NCBI GenBank assembly: GCA_030407315.1
Contig: JALQPE010002934.1
Location: forward strand, 1-64,000
Length of the DNA: 64,000 nucleotides
Direction: 5' to 3'
Source of the DNA: Asparagopsis taxiformis
Lineage: Eukaryota; Rhodophyta; Florideophyceae; Bonnemaisoniales; Bonnemaisoniaceae
Part shown: in pieces, positions 30,038 to 41,190 of the stretch
Layout of the letters: each line of letters starts with the position of its first letter
Position numbering within the stretch: the stretch's first letter is position 1
Program-made: the position numbers and the translations under genes
Notes under the pieces: model-generated
Told to the model about the DNA's origin: nothing
What the model saw: the letters and a program-made list of their open reading frames with translations, nothing else
Database searches by the model: none

Positions 30038-31564
30038 CTACTCCCCTTCATTCTCGATTTCATCATCGACGAATACCTTCACATATTCTGCATCTCCTCC
30101 GTCCTCTTCCATAGACCTGAAGCTCTCCTCCAGCACTGATTCCCCCCCATCGTCTACATTCAGTTCTTCATATCTATCACGCGATATAGTCAAAACCTCC
30201 TCATTCATGAACCGACTACTCACCCGCTCCCCGGGAAGAAGCAGTTTCACTGCTTCATTGATTTCCCGGATTTGCGCTCCTTCCACCTCTGTTCCACTTT
30301 GAAATTTCAAAATCGTTCGGAACCCGTATGCAAGTATGTAGATGAATTGCAAGGAGTATTCTGAACGTCGCAGGAACATGTTCTTATCAGAACATTGCGT
30401 GTAGGCGACTGCAAAGTTCAGTGCAACCTCTACTAAATTGATCCTCCTAGTCAAAAACCTCTTGTCCGGTTCTCCAATTATTTGAACTTCGTACTCGACT
30501 TTGAATAGCATTTCTTTTCGCACTGCAATGAAGTCGCGAAGAATCTTCATATTCTTGTCATCCATTGCTGCACGCTCCGCTGCATTCATTTTCCTCTGCG
30601 CCGAGTACAGACTTGGAACTGACTCAATGTCCAGCCCACCGTCGTGCAAATGATGCTCCATTCGGACTGAACCTTGAAACCCACTGTATAGAACGAATCC
30701 AAGATCTCGGATGAACCGGTTTCGCACATGATCTCTGGACTTGTTCATAAACCCGGTCACTGCCGTGAGTGCCGATTTCGTCACAGTGATGCCTACCTCC
30801 TTTCTGTGCAACGGCCCATTGTCACCAACCTTTCTTCGCTTCTGCTTTCGAGCGGCCCCATCACTTCCCTCGGACGTCCCATGCATTCCATCCATGCGAG
30901 CAGAGTCCGTTCCGCGAATTGTCTCCTCAATGGTCCCGGTAGTCACATACCCCCGCGCCCTCCACCGTTCGATACCTTCCGACGTTCCATTGGAGCTGGA
31001 ACGGTCTCCTCCCTCTCTGAAAGAATTGTTTTGACACGTATTCTTGATTAAAGAGGTCACAACTTGGCAGCGCAATTCAATGTGGTTCCGGCCGGCAAGC
31101 GTCCTATTGAACACATCCTTTCGCTCATTGCTCTGCCTGGCGAACATCAGCGTATTGATTAGCTGGCATCCGTTGAAATGCCTATCCCTCTTATCCACCA
31201 TTGCCTTCGTGTACGTTGGAACAACAGCACACAGCACAGCACACACCATTTCGAACGTGAACGATTTCTCCGCATCCTGCGCAATGCGGAGACGTTCCCT
31301 GTCCTTCTCGGAGGCGATCTTCTTCGGATGTCCTTGTCCCTGGCTCAGAAGCCCATCGACGATGCTCTTGACCTCCTGCATATCGGTGTTTAGCATGGAG
31401 ACAGTCTTGGCGACATTTCCGAGAGTCTCGCGTAATTGAATGGTGCTCTTCTCGACGGCATCCATTTTATCACTCAGGGCTTTCAACTCTGCAGTGATGT
31501 TCGAAAAGCCCTCACGCGTTATTTCGGAAAATGCGGCGATGCTTACGGAGGTTTCGGGATTCAT
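30038..31564 (-). CDS. Unrecognised coiled-coil transposon protein (508 residues)
   Basis: The ATG at 31564 (MNPETSVS) is chosen because it is conserved in the inverted copy at 48624; the open frame extends 19 codons upstream. Residues 1-90 form a long amphipathic helix (ELKALSDKMDAVEKSTIQLRETLGN). A variable Ser/Gly/Arg-rich linker with KQKRRK follows, then a conserved helical C-terminal half (RNRFIRDLGF, RRINLVEVALNFAVAY). The overall plan resembles the frame-broken protein at 33158-35441, which lies next to a transposase. A TNPA-like DNA-binding or structural partner of a transposase is possible but unproven. It is the gene nearest the CACTA end of the element. Confidence 0.65.
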   Translation of the reverse strand: MNPETSVSIAAFSEITREGFSNITAELKALSDKMDAVEKSTIQLRETLGNVAKTVSMLNTDMQEVKSIVDGLLSQGQGHPKKIASEKDRERLRIAQDAEKSFTFEMVCAVLCAVVPTYTKAMVDKRDRHFNGCQLINTLMFARQSNERKDVFNRTLAGRNHIELRCQVVTSLIKNTCQNNSFREGGDRSSSNGTSEGIERWRARGYVTTGTIEETIRGTDSARMDGMHGTSEGSDGAARKQKRRKVGDNGPLHRKEVGITVTKSALTAVTGFMNKSRDHVRNRFIRDLGFVLYSGFQGSVRMEHHLHDGGLDIESVPSLYSAQRKMNAAERAAMDDKNMKILRDFIAVRKEMLFKVEYEVQIIGEPDKRFLTRRINLVEVALNFAVAYTQCSDKNMFLRRSEYSLQFIYILAYGFRTILKFQSGTEVEGAQIREINEAVKLLLPGERVSSRFMNEEVLTISRDRYEELNVDDGGESVLEESFRSMEEDGGDAEYVKVFVDDEIENEGE

Positions 31565-32096
31565 CTTGACTTGCAATTGGAGTTTGCTAAAAGGAGAATT
31601 GCTTTGAAGGAAGGATGTCACGCTTAGTACAGCAGTGTTGTAGCAAATATCATTTCAGTGGATGCATCCATCCTGTTCTACTCTACATAATAATAATGCT
31701 TCCCAGTGCTCCGTAACGGTTATTTTTCATAATTTAGTGGTGGATGGTGCGTATTCTTTCCTTTGCCACCACCCACGTCCTGTGCATACCACACCTCGCT
31801 ACCAGACTGACGTCTCCTACTCGACACTTTCAATGCAAAGATAGATAGGTATAATTTGAAATGCTAAACTCAACATAATATAGCTACTGTGTACATTCTC
31901 TCCTTACGGTGAGACAAACCAGATATGTTCTGTTCTCCCAATCTTTCTTTCTACGTCCTATTCAGCATCTAGCTTCCCCGCACCCAACTATCTGTAAAGC
32001 ACCATCACAATTACTATAGTCGTATACCACACACCATTCCAATATTTACCTTCACACCAACACTATGCTCCATATTTCCTCTAAGTCCACTCCACC
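31565..32096. other. Intergenic, before the subterminal repeats
   Basis: No gene is seen. The sequence is matched by the inverted copy at about 48,079-48,623. Confidence 0.5.
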
Positions 32097-32447
32097 AGAC
32101 AGTGTTGTCAACCAATGCACGGTACTACCCGCAGACAATACAATTTGCTATCTACACTACTGTCTACAGATTTCCCCAGACAGTGCAGTAATACAATACA
32201 ATGTATTGCCTCAGACAGTAAAATGTACTGTCTGCACATACTGTCTGGCGGCAACACTTCCGTACAGTAAAATTTACTGTTCTGGACAGTAAATTTTACT
32301 GTTTTTGGTACTGTCCAGATTTCGTGCCAGTTTACTGCTGCAGCAGTATTCTGAAATTTTCAGACAGTAAATTTTACTGTCTCCGCGCACTGTCTTGGCC
32401 AGACAGTAATTTTTACTGTCTCAGACAGTAAATTTACTGTCTTTTTT
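32097..32447. repeat. Subterminal palindrome repeats of the CACTA-ended element (left copy)
   Basis: About ten copies of ACAGTAAATTTTACTGT-like palindromes and half sites (GACAGT/ACTGTC) fill this segment. The segment ends 20 bp from the terminus. Dense short subterminal repeats are typical of CACTA/En-Spm elements, where they bind the element's TNPA-type protein. The set is mirrored at 47727-48078. Confidence 0.85.
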
Positions 32448-32466
32448 CATTCTCAACACCGTAGTG
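32448..32466 (-). repeat. Terminal sequence of the transposon, CACTA type (left copy)
   Basis: Read on the minus strand the end is CACTACGGTGTTGAGAATG. Homology with the inverted copy stops exactly after this sequence, and that copy begins with the same 19 bases at 47708. The other terminus of this copy was not found. Confidence 0.8.
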
Positions 32467-32732
32467 TACGTTCATTATGGGACAGCGTTTAGAGCATGGA
32501 ATTAGGGTCACGAAAGATGTTTTCATTTCGACTACAAATAAAGCTACGTTCCAGAGTTGAAGTATTCATATAATGCAGCATGTCCAGCCACCATTAGTCC
32601 AGGTGAAACCTATTCGGCAGTACTCGCCTGTCAAAAACCAATCGTTCACACTCCAGGTGCACTTCGTCCGAGCAGTGAACCTGACTGCTTGGATGCTGTT
32701 ATGCGTGCAGATGCAAAATACACGACCAAGTT

Positions 32733-32930
32733 GAAATGGACGCCCGGTGGATGTCCAGCTCAGTTGCATTGCTGTCTAGCCCAGAAATTCTACAATTCAG
32801 GGCAGAAAAAATATTGCAAAAAACATCGATTTCAGCGGGTCGATTGTGCCGCACGGCACACCCCCATCTCAAAAACATGTTCACATGTGCATGTTTTTGA
32901 GAATAGCCCAAATTTTAATTCAAATCAGGA
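32733..32930 (+). repeat. Copy h of the ~200-bp repeat
   Basis: It is a full copy with one change in the small palindrome (GTGCCGCACGGCAC). As at 4948, it is followed by AGGGGTGCTCGC and GACAGCTGTAATT upstream of a plus-strand gene start. Confidence 0.85.
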
Positions 32931-33157
32931 CGTCTTCCGGACATAGGGGTGCTCGCGGCCTAACTCGACAGCTGTAATTGTACCTCATTAAATACTGTTG
33001 ATGACTGCCTACCGTATACAATCTGGACTGTTGGCGTATTCTCCGGTACTTGACCTGAACGTTCATCGCAGACCGTTGTGGGTACCAACACTATACAGCA
33101 ATCTTTTTTGTATCTCGTGCAACCCGATTGTACCATCGCTTCGGGGAAAGCTTCATT

Positions 33158-35441
33158 ATGCCGCCGCGTATTGCGAAGAAAGCTCCAAAGCCTCCGGGCC
33201 TCCAGAAAACCCGGTCAGCAGCTGCTGTATCGAGTGCCCGACAATCCCGTGCGAAGAAGCGGTCTGGGCCTACCGGCAGCATTGAACCGCGGTCCGGTAG
33301 TCGCAAGACGGACCGGCGCAGAACTGGGGATCCGCAGCGAGAAAGTGAGGAAGGAGGAACGGCGCGGAGAGAGATGGGGCTTGACCGAGGCAAGCGTGCT
33401 CGCAGGGACAGTGAACATCATGATGATGACATGATAGTGGCTCAAAACATGTTGGAATTGCGGCAGAGTGCTATGGCAAAGGTAGTTCCTCCCGGGTTGG
33501 CAGATGCGGAGGTGCTGCAGACGGAGTCCCAGCCGGGGGTTCCGAGACACTGGAGGCTGTGACCCCCACTGCGCCAACTATGCCGAGTACATCAGCCCCA
33601 GCAGGTAATGCAGTCAGGGACCCGAGGATAGCGGCAAGGGATGTTGTTTCTGAGCAACGTTCACAGGATGCCAACTATCATCGGCGGTCAGGTGGTACTG
33701 AGGGGAGAGAGCAGCCGGAGTGCGGGCCTCGTCACAACAGACTGTCATTGGTGCCAAATATGCGCGTAACGCCCCCGCGACGTCAGGCTATTGCCGATGG
33801 AGGACATCATAATCCCGATAGCGTGCGAGATGGGGGGACGGTGAGGGCAGAGAGGTTGCATCCGCCGGAATCCATCGATTTAATGGCGAGTCGCATCAAT
33901 GCGCAGAAGAAGAAGATCGCGGAGCTGGAAAAAAAGTGTTTAGCCAGGACATAGCAAACAAGGCGCTCACCACGGAGATAGTTGCGTTGGAGGCTAAGGT
34001 GAAGACTCTGCAGGCGGAAAATGCCAGCCTTACTGCAATTGCGAGAACAGGTAGAATCAGTGATCACGGTGGCGGTAAGTCGAAAATACAGAAAGCCATT
34101 CCTGTGAAATACCTTGGAGTTCTTAGGGCGGTTGAGGAAAACCTGACAAAGTGGTGCAAGAACGAGACTATGGAGCTGGACCCTATAGCGGAACAAACGC
34201 AGAGACGTTGGACTGGACGTACCATCGAGGTAGAGCCGGTAGAAGGGACACTTCGGAGCGAAAACGGTGTAGGATATATTGCTACCCCTCCGGGCTATAT
34301 CATCAAGAATCTGCAGTGGTATACACCTTCGTACAGAGACGAGAGTGATCTGCTGAATGACTTGGTGCGACACGTACTGCGTCAAAGTCCGTGGTGTGAT
34401 GTGTTTTCCGATGAGGAGCAGCGTGTGTGCTGTCAAGAGGCTGTGGCGGGGAGCAAGGAATTGAAAGTGAAGGTGACGCAGAAACTGTCCGACGTGATGA
34501 GTGCACGGAAGCGTAATGCGAGGGACAGATTGTTCGGTTCGCTGGGGTACACGAAATTAATGTCTAGATGCACGATGCTGACGACGCGAGCTGAGATGGA
34601 CGAGCGAGAGGATCAAAAGCGCGAAGCGTCTGAGAAGCTTTTGAAACGGGAAAGCAACGGTGATTTGGATATGGGGAGGTGGCGAACGGCACCGTTCTCA
34701 GAGCTGCGATACAGCAAAGGCATGGTTCCTGACAGCTTCGAAATGGAAGTGAATGGTGATGCATGGTTTAACAACCGAGTAGCTGTGAATGTGCTGGACA
34801 TCTTCAGGGGTTATTCGATACGACCAGAACAAGTAATGGACATAGAGACGAGCATACTAACGCTGGCGCGCCTGGATGCTTGGCTAGTGACTACTGTGGA
34901 GTGTTTGGATGAACCGAAGGGGAAAGGAGGTGCACGGCAGAAGGAGTTTACAAGGCGGTACAGTCAATATGTGGGGGTAGCTTTTCAGCAATTAGTTGGT
35001 ATGGTGGTGTACTGCATGTCTTGTCTCCAAGGCTCGCAAGCAAGGGAAGAAACGGACGTTGTCGAGAGCGAACAGCGGACTAGTGCACAGTCACGGCATG
35101 TGTTTGCAAGCCGTACTGTGACGAGAGAGGCTGTTGAAGTGTGGCAAAGCGGAGAGGGGTCTGGAATTGTTCATGTCGTTGATGATGTAAACCGCTGCTC
35201 ATCACTTGTTCTAGTGTCCGAGGATTGGATTCAATCGCATATTACGTCAAACCTCGGTGCTGTAATGGATTGTGTGATTGCGCAAGGACTAATTGGCGCA
35301 GAACTTTTCGTCGTTGACCCATATGCTGGACACCTGAGTGCAAACCTGAATGTCGAAATCAATGCCCCACAGTATGGGGGCATGGAGCGGCGCCATGCAG
35401 CCACTGCTGATAACGGTTTTGGCGTAATGGAGGATGGTTGA
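33158..35441 (+). pseudogene. Unrecognised coiled-coil protein gene, two homopolymer frameshifts
   Basis: The start is the ATG at 33158 (MPPRIAKKAPKPPG). The N-terminal ~130 residues are basic and low in complexity. The frame changes at a G5 run near 33,532 and again at an A7 run near 33,930. The coiled coil NAQKKKIAELEKK continues directly into NKALTTEIVALEAKVKTLQ across the second break, so this is one gene. The C-terminal ~450 residues are unbroken and include RNARDRLFGSLGY, similar in place and pattern to RNRFIRDLGF of the gene at 30038-31564. The gene converges on the transposase, 78 bp apart, which suggests that both belong to one element. Confidence 0.6.
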
Positions 35442-35518
35442 AATTAGTGCAGTAAATGTGACGTTGACTAGAAGGCTTATCATGTAGTACATTATCAATA
35501 GAGTGCTGCGATTTAGAT

Positions 35519-37560
35519 TTATTCTTCTTCATTATCATCTGTGAACTGGTAATCAGTGTTGGTGTAGAAGCGGTTGAGATAGAAACGGTGGTCCGACCAG
35601 TGCATTTGTTTCGTAAATGGCTTGACTGGAAAGTTACTTCGTACGATGTGCACGGTGCCAGATATAGTAGATGCAGGAATGAGGTCAAACCAAGGACCAC
35701 CTGCACTGTGGGATGCAGTGTCATTGCTGTCAACGGATCCGTTGTCCGGGTCCCATGTGGACCACTTTAAACAAATGCACCCAAGTGATTTTTCCACAGC
35801 GGTTTTTGGGGCAAAGCAGCTCATATACTGAACGAAAGCGAGTTCTACAGGTTGAAACAGGTTTGGAGACTGCAGGCGTACCAGTGCCAGGACGCGCCCT
35901 ACCCATATGGTTCTGTATTCATCGGCAGTTCCGGAGATGACGACAAAGGAGTACTGCGATCTCTTTGCGGGGCCGAATGATGAAGTTGCAAAGACGCGCT
36001 GCTGCTTGTGCCTCGACACGTTTGTGGGGCGAAGCATGTCACTGTGCGGGTCAAAGTCGTCGGCATCTGGGACGTACCCTCCCATGACGTAGGCGGTCTT
36101 TACCACGGTGACGGAAATGTCCATGTCATGTATTGGAGGGCCTTCTGCCGTGGCGCGCAGTCTAGCGAGGGTGAGGAACGCTTGTGCAGCTGTGTCACCG
36201 AGTTGCTGGAATAGCGTTATGGTGCCAGACGGGAACGAGGAGTTGTGCAGAGGCAAAAGAGTGGCAGGATCGGGCTGTCCGTCGATATCTGCAACGAGGA
36301 GGGTTGCATCGGGCAGCAGGGAGGCAAAGTCGTGCAGTGCAACGGTGAATCCGTCGCGAACGAGTACTGCACCGTCTGTGGGCGATATCATGCGTGTGTT
36401 TCCCAATGTGTTCGACGGTTTGTGACCAGTTGGAGTGGCCAAGGAGAATTCCATGTGGCGAATAGTCTCTTCCATGGCTGTGGAGCGCCTTCGAGAGGTT
36501 TTCCTATAACTCTGTTTGAACAGAAGATGCGAGTGTTCGTAGGGGCCTGCATCAATGTGTTCCAGGGCGCCATATCTCTGCAAGTCACCGGGAAGATGGT
36601 CAAGAAGATGGAACTTGAAAGTTTTGAGACCTGTGGTGTGGAATGGGCCGAGGGTGGAGAGCATTGATTGTTTGAAATAGGAAATGGATTTCTGGAGGCT
36701 TTCGAGTTCGGCGGCAGTCCAGTGCTTGATGCGACCGCGTTTCATGACCCATGCGACGAGGTCAGAATATTGCGTGCAGATGGAAGTGAGGGGGGCTGTC
36801 TCTACTTCGTCACAGCATGTGTCAATGAATGTTGCGATGAAAGGGAACACCATGTCGACATGGTGATAGTCTTCGGCTGCGAGCATGCCGTCCTCTGTGA
36901 AGAGGCCGTTCAAATTGGTGCCCTTCTCACCCTTGGAGAAGTCGACATGAAGACCGGTGATGTAGTAGTCGCGTTCGATAGCGGACAGAATGCTGTTTGA
37001 GCCGGCGAGGATGGATTTTTTCACCTTCTTGAAGGTGCGAGGTGTCCCGGAATGGGAGGCAGTGGTGGTGGTGAGGTCTGGGGAGCTGAGGCGGTGGACA
37101 ATGCACTGTTTGATGAGCTTTGAGATGCCGAGGTGGAGATTGTGCAGAGGCTCGAAGAAGAAAATGTTGTAGGGGTCTAGGGGACTGTTGGTGGGTAAAA
37201 GAGCGGTCGATTCGAGGACAGAGTGTTGTTCGAGGAGGGAGAGAGCTTCGAGCGGAGCTGTTGTATGCTCCTGAGCGCTCTCTTGGCGTGCAGAGCGTGT
37301 ATCATCGAGGGAGCGGGGCTGGTATGGCGCGGTGGATTCAAGTTGAGTGGCGGGGATGTAGCAGCGGTGGCAGGGATGTGTGGTGGTAGTGCTGTTGCGA
37401 GTGCATGACAGCTCTTTGACCTCTGGAAAGTCGCAGCAATAATTGGCTAGGATGGGAAAGCATTGGCGGGTGTGGTACGATAGTTCGGTGACGAAGTAGC
37501 TGGTACGAGCTAGTGGACACGCTGTCCTTACGAAACGAAACGAACAGTCCACCCGCTGGT
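35519..37560 (-). CDS. CMC-type (Plavaka/TNP2-like) transposase, C-terminal part
   Basis: About 680 residues are open. The sequence FPILANYCCDFPEVKEL followed by C-x2-C in HPCHRC, then FFFEPLHNLHLGISKLI, follows the pattern of TNP2/Plavaka transposases, in which a conserved 'D-x-x-H-x-x-x-G' helix follows a cysteine-rich knuckle. Further on, FKFHLLDHLPGDLQRYGALE and YRKTSRRRSTAMEETI match the expected 'K-x-H...R-x-G' and end-helix blocks. The N-terminal part lies at 38129-39218 and is separated by a ~570-bp interruption. Transposases of this superfamily mobilise CACTA-type ends, as found at 32466 and 47708. Confidence 0.65.
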
Positions 37561-38128
37561 GTTTTGACTGTATGTTAGGTAGAACGGTAGAGATAGGTTA
37601 GCGAGTAGACACGAGCGTCACGACGCAACAATCCACGCGAGGATTACGTTAGCAAACGAGGTGGTACGTCACCGGAGGCGCTCTCAACCAAGCCCGGAGG
37701 CACTACACGCAATCAGCCTTACGTGCGGCGATGGGTAGGGAGTACGCAGCTCGACGGAGACGAAGCCTCGCTAGGCAAAACGTAAACGTAAAACGTAGAA
37801 GTCAGTCGTAGACTAGAGCCGTTGCTCGTTCGATGTATTGTCCCCTTTCCCTCCCGGCACGATGCCAATACCTATATGGCCACGATGGCATCGCTTTACA
37901 GTGTAAACACTGCTCGTAACGTCCCCGAATGGGAAAGGACCTTGTGGGTCACACGTAGGGACCCGTTGGTCCGTTGGCCGTTGCCAGTACGTTCGTTGCA
38001 CACGTGTGCCGGTTGCGCGCGCGCATGCGCCAGCAATGTTCGTGCATTGCTGTCGCCGGTCGTGTCCGCCGAAATTCGAATTCCGCGGAAAACGTAAATA
38101 TTTGCAATTTCGGAATTGCCACGTATAC
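37561..38128 (-). other. Interruption of the transposase: intron or small insertion
   Basis: On the minus strand the segment ends in CTACCTAACATACAG, a good branch point and AG acceptor. The coding sense resumes directly after it (KHQRVDCSFRF). The left edge is near TGTAGTATACG, where a GT donor is possible. The ends also show a weak inverted match (CTGTAGTAT and ATACAG), so a small DNA insertion cannot be excluded. Confidence 0.45.
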
Positions 38129-39218
38129 TACAGCGGGCAGTTGCAGTGGAGTCTGTGCAGGGGAACCCGGAAGAGAACGCGGTGGATAGGGGCGAAAACA
38201 CTTTTTCGAGTGCTTTATGAAGAATATCAATTTTGCGAGCGCGACTAGCAGAACCAGAGGTTGTCGGCATTTCATCACCGAACAAGGCGTTGGACGAAGG
38301 GTTAACAATGTACGGAAGATACCCGACGATGGTGAGGCCGGTACGGATGCAGTGGCGACGGAGGGGGGCGGGGAAGTTGAGCAGTGTGACGTGTATGGGG
38401 TATGCGACGATTGCGGAGCTCTTGAGGCTTGTGCTGCTCTTGTCGGAGTAGACTTGGAGGAGTCCGGCAAAGGAGGAAGGGATGGGATCAGTTTCCTCTG
38501 CCCATACGACCTGTGGATCTTCCGAGAGCTGCACGCGCTGTCTAGTAACCTGGTGCAGCGTTTTCGCGAATTCTGTGTGTAGGGGATGAGAAAATATTGC
38601 GGTGCCGTCTGGGGCGGTCTGTGGGGAGGGGTGGAACAGAGTATTTTGGTCGTTAGCCAGTGCTAACTGCCTGCGGAGCATGTCGACTGGGTCGCGGAGG
38701 TACAGCTGTGCCGAGTACTTACCAGTTTTGTCTGGAATGATGTGGCTCTTGTAACCTTCGGTGCGGAAATGTGTTTCGACCATGGAAGCGGTAACGTGGC
38801 GACATTCTTCTACGGTGCGAACGGCGCTGTTGAACTTTTCTAGGGAGAATGAGGGGTCTTGTAGGATGGTGATGACTTCGCTCACGCGGCCAGCGCCGGC
38901 CTTGTACTCGAGGGTTGTGAGACTGGCGGCGAGGGATTGCACGAGGAGGTCTGCGCGGGAGGGTGTTGAGGTTGATGGCAGTGGAGCGTCACAGGGTGAG
39001 TCGCTGGAGGAAGCACGACCAGATTCTGGGTCTGGGGAGCTGTGTTGCGGGGAATCATGGTCGCCGTTTCGAGCAGGCTCATGGGTGACGGCAGAGACAC
39101 GAGCGTTGTTGAAATGTTGGGGAGAGGGGTTGAAACGGTAGCGAAACGTTCGCTCATGCAGCGCGAGCGCATAAGCATCTACGCAGTAGTAGAAGCATCC
39201 TTCATACTTGCATTCCAT
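38129..39218 (-). CDS. CMC-type (Plavaka-like) transposase, N-terminal part
   Basis: The first ATG in frame is at 39218 and gives MECKYEGCFYYCVDAYALAL, a C-x4-C...H zinc-finger-like start expected for Plavaka proteins. A Ser/Pro-rich linker follows. A conserved block then reads LLQVYSDKSSTSLKSSAIVA followed by YPIHVTLLNFPAPLRR and VGYLPYI, the pattern 'ySDk...YPV...N.p..lR....lvgylP' of this family. The frame stays open past 38128 but loses family sense there. With 35519-37560 it makes one protein of about 1,040 residues. Confidence 0.6.
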
Positions 39219-39822
39219 GTCGAGTTTTGACGCAAAGGGGAGGATTGCGAGCTGAACAGGGGAGACTGTGCCGTCCAGATGCAACCAATTTATTTTTGTG
39301 ATGCTTTCGAGACTTGGAATGTAACGTGTTCGTTCGTAGTTTTGTGGGTAGTAGTTTTGTGCTCACTCCAGCTGACATCCCAACGGTGGAATTTAACCGA
39401 GAGTTCAATCATTTCCAACTGTTACATCACATTGCGTGCTGGCAACGTGTGCATGGAAGGACGAACGACCGCCCTGGGAGATGAATTTTCAATTAATTCA
39501 TTTGTAATAATAAACTTTTTTATTTCCAAACTTCGTGGAATCGAATGTGCTTTACAGCGGATATGCCACGGATCATGTAGGGAAAGCAAATGGATTCTCA
39601 TATATATGATTATATGTTTATATTCGTTGTTCTCGATCCGGATCTCATTGTTCGGGGAATCAGAGACCATGGCTTGGGCCATACTCAATCTCACTGCCGG
39701 CGATGATTTCGAGTATTCACAGCAAGACTTAAGCGGACGCAGAAAGCTGTCCGGTCGACGCCGCAGGCTCCACTCCGCCCTCATCACCGACTGATATTCT
39801 TTTTCCGCCTTTGCTTTGTACG
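39219..39822. other. Upstream flank of the transposase, no gene seen
   Basis: The sequence is AT-rich, with several short frames on both strands and none convincing. No terminal repeat of the transposase's own element was identified. Confidence 0.35.
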
Positions 39823-39850
39823 TGCGCGAATCTTGATCAAGATTCGCGCA
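39823..39850. repeat. Perfect 28-bp palindrome
   Basis: The left arm is TGCGCGAATCTTGA and the right arm is its exact reverse complement. It stands alone in non-coding DNA. Confidence 0.85.
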
Positions 39851-39889
39851 TGTACCTTCGTTCCATCCTTTACCCTCGAGGGTATGCGT

Positions 39890-40640
39890 TGAGGGAAGCG
39901 TGGGTTTTGAGTCTGACTATTTCCGTTGATGCGATATTTTTCATTGCAAGCCTGTTGACTCATGGTGTGTATTGAGCGGAGGGTGGAAGAGAGGTACGTG
40001 AAGTTTTGAAAGTATGCTGCGAGGGAAGGTTGGTTTTGAGTCTGACTGTTGTGGTTGATTCCGATGTTGTGTAGATGATGCAGGAATGTTGATAACGGAA
40101 GGTAAGTTTCATTGAGCGCCAGGATGTGTTTTGCGAAGATATGGACTGCTGACTTTGATTATTCATTGCAAGGTTTTTGGATCATGGTTTGTACTGTGTG
40201 TAGGATGGATGAGAGGTAAGTAAGGGAGTTTCTAGGATATCTGTCGTGGTAAGCGTCGCTTTTGAATCTGACTGTTGGGGTTGATGTTTTGTATGTGATG
40301 CAGGAGTGGTGAAGCAGGAACGGCAGGACTCAAGGAGAGTGAAGAAGGGATCTAGGAAGATGGGGAATGAAGCTGTGAGGCGTTTCTGGTATGTGTATAT
40401 TTTCGGGCATACGATAGAAGTGAGAGTGGGTTTCAAGTGGTGTAAGATTTTGCTGACCATGTTCGTGTTTGATGTCTTGATGATTTAATGGGCTGGGGTG
40501 GTGTCGAGAAAAGCGGGGATGGAATTGGGAAGGAGCGGATTTTTTGTAATCAAGGTCGTGAGGGTTCTTGAAGTATGTGCGAATGGTGGTGCATGGCTTT
40601 CGGATGGTAGGGAGAACGCGATAGTGAGGGAGATGGGTGA
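39890..40640. repeat. Degenerate tandem segments in G-rich DNA
   Basis: The phrase TTTTGAGTCTGACT, with a following GTTGATG, recurs near 39,906, 40,031 and 40,261. Words around CATTGCAAG, CATGGT and GAGAGGTA recur with it. The plus strand is G/T-rich. No gene is supported. Confidence 0.4.
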
Positions 40641-40660
40641 TCGACGATATGCTGACAGGT

Positions 40661-40797
40661 ATTTTGTATTCTGGCTGGATACGTATTTCATATTCTGGCT
40701 GGATACATATTCCGTATTCTGACTGGATACGTATTTCCTATTCTAACCGGGTATTTATTTCCTATTCTGACCAGATATATATTTCCTATTCTAGAGA
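40661..40797. repeat. Minisatellite, ~26-bp unit
   Basis: About five to six diverging copies of TATTCTGGCTGGATACGTAT-type units are arranged head to tail. The unit begins near 40,669 and drifts to CCTATTCTGACCAGATATAT at the right. Confidence 0.8.
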
Positions 40798-40914
40798 GAC
40801 GTATTGTATACGAGCAGTTTCGTAAATGAGAGAATAAAACACGGCCCGATATGGGCCCTGAATTTACCATCCGCTGTAATTTCTTCCCTCCCGGTTTTCG
40901 CTGATATATTGTAT

Positions 40915-41190
40915 ACTGGATGTCGGGTCCTAGGATCCCGCTGTATGTACTAGAGAAAGTGGATGTCGGGTCCTAGGATCCCGCCATATGTACTAGAGAA
41001 AGTGGATGTCGGGCCCTAGTATTCCGCCATATATACTAGAGAAAGTGGACGTCCGCATCCAAAATTTTTTATTTTTTTTGGACGCGGACGTTCATTTGTT
41101 CTAGTAAATCTCGGGGCCGACTAGGACCCGTACTAGAGAGACTGGACGTCCGCGTCCACTTCCAAAAACACAGACGCACCGCCCTAGCTG
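40915..41190. repeat. 43-bp tandem repeat and GGACGTCC block
   Basis: Three full copies of a 43-bp unit (TGTCGGGTCCTAGGATCCCG, then a CATATGTACTAGAGAAAGTGGA-like tail) start at 40921, 40964 and 41007. A fourth begins at 41050 and turns into a GGACGTCCGC inverted-repeat block. The end of the block matches 12,600-12,635. Confidence 0.8.

Larger units (their letters stand above)
22565..32466 (-). mobile_element. Large CACTA-ended transposon carrying writer/eraser genes, left copy
   Basis: This interval is the part of the left copy that can be paired with the inverted copy at 47708-64000; pairing is limited by the window edge, so the element certainly extends left of 22565. From the terminus inward it holds subterminal repeats, a coiled-coil gene, the 467-residue gene, the ParB-methyltransferase-SET gene, palindrome array 4 and the ParB-dioxygenase gene. 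No transposase is visible within it, so it may be mobilised in trans. Confidence 0.75.
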
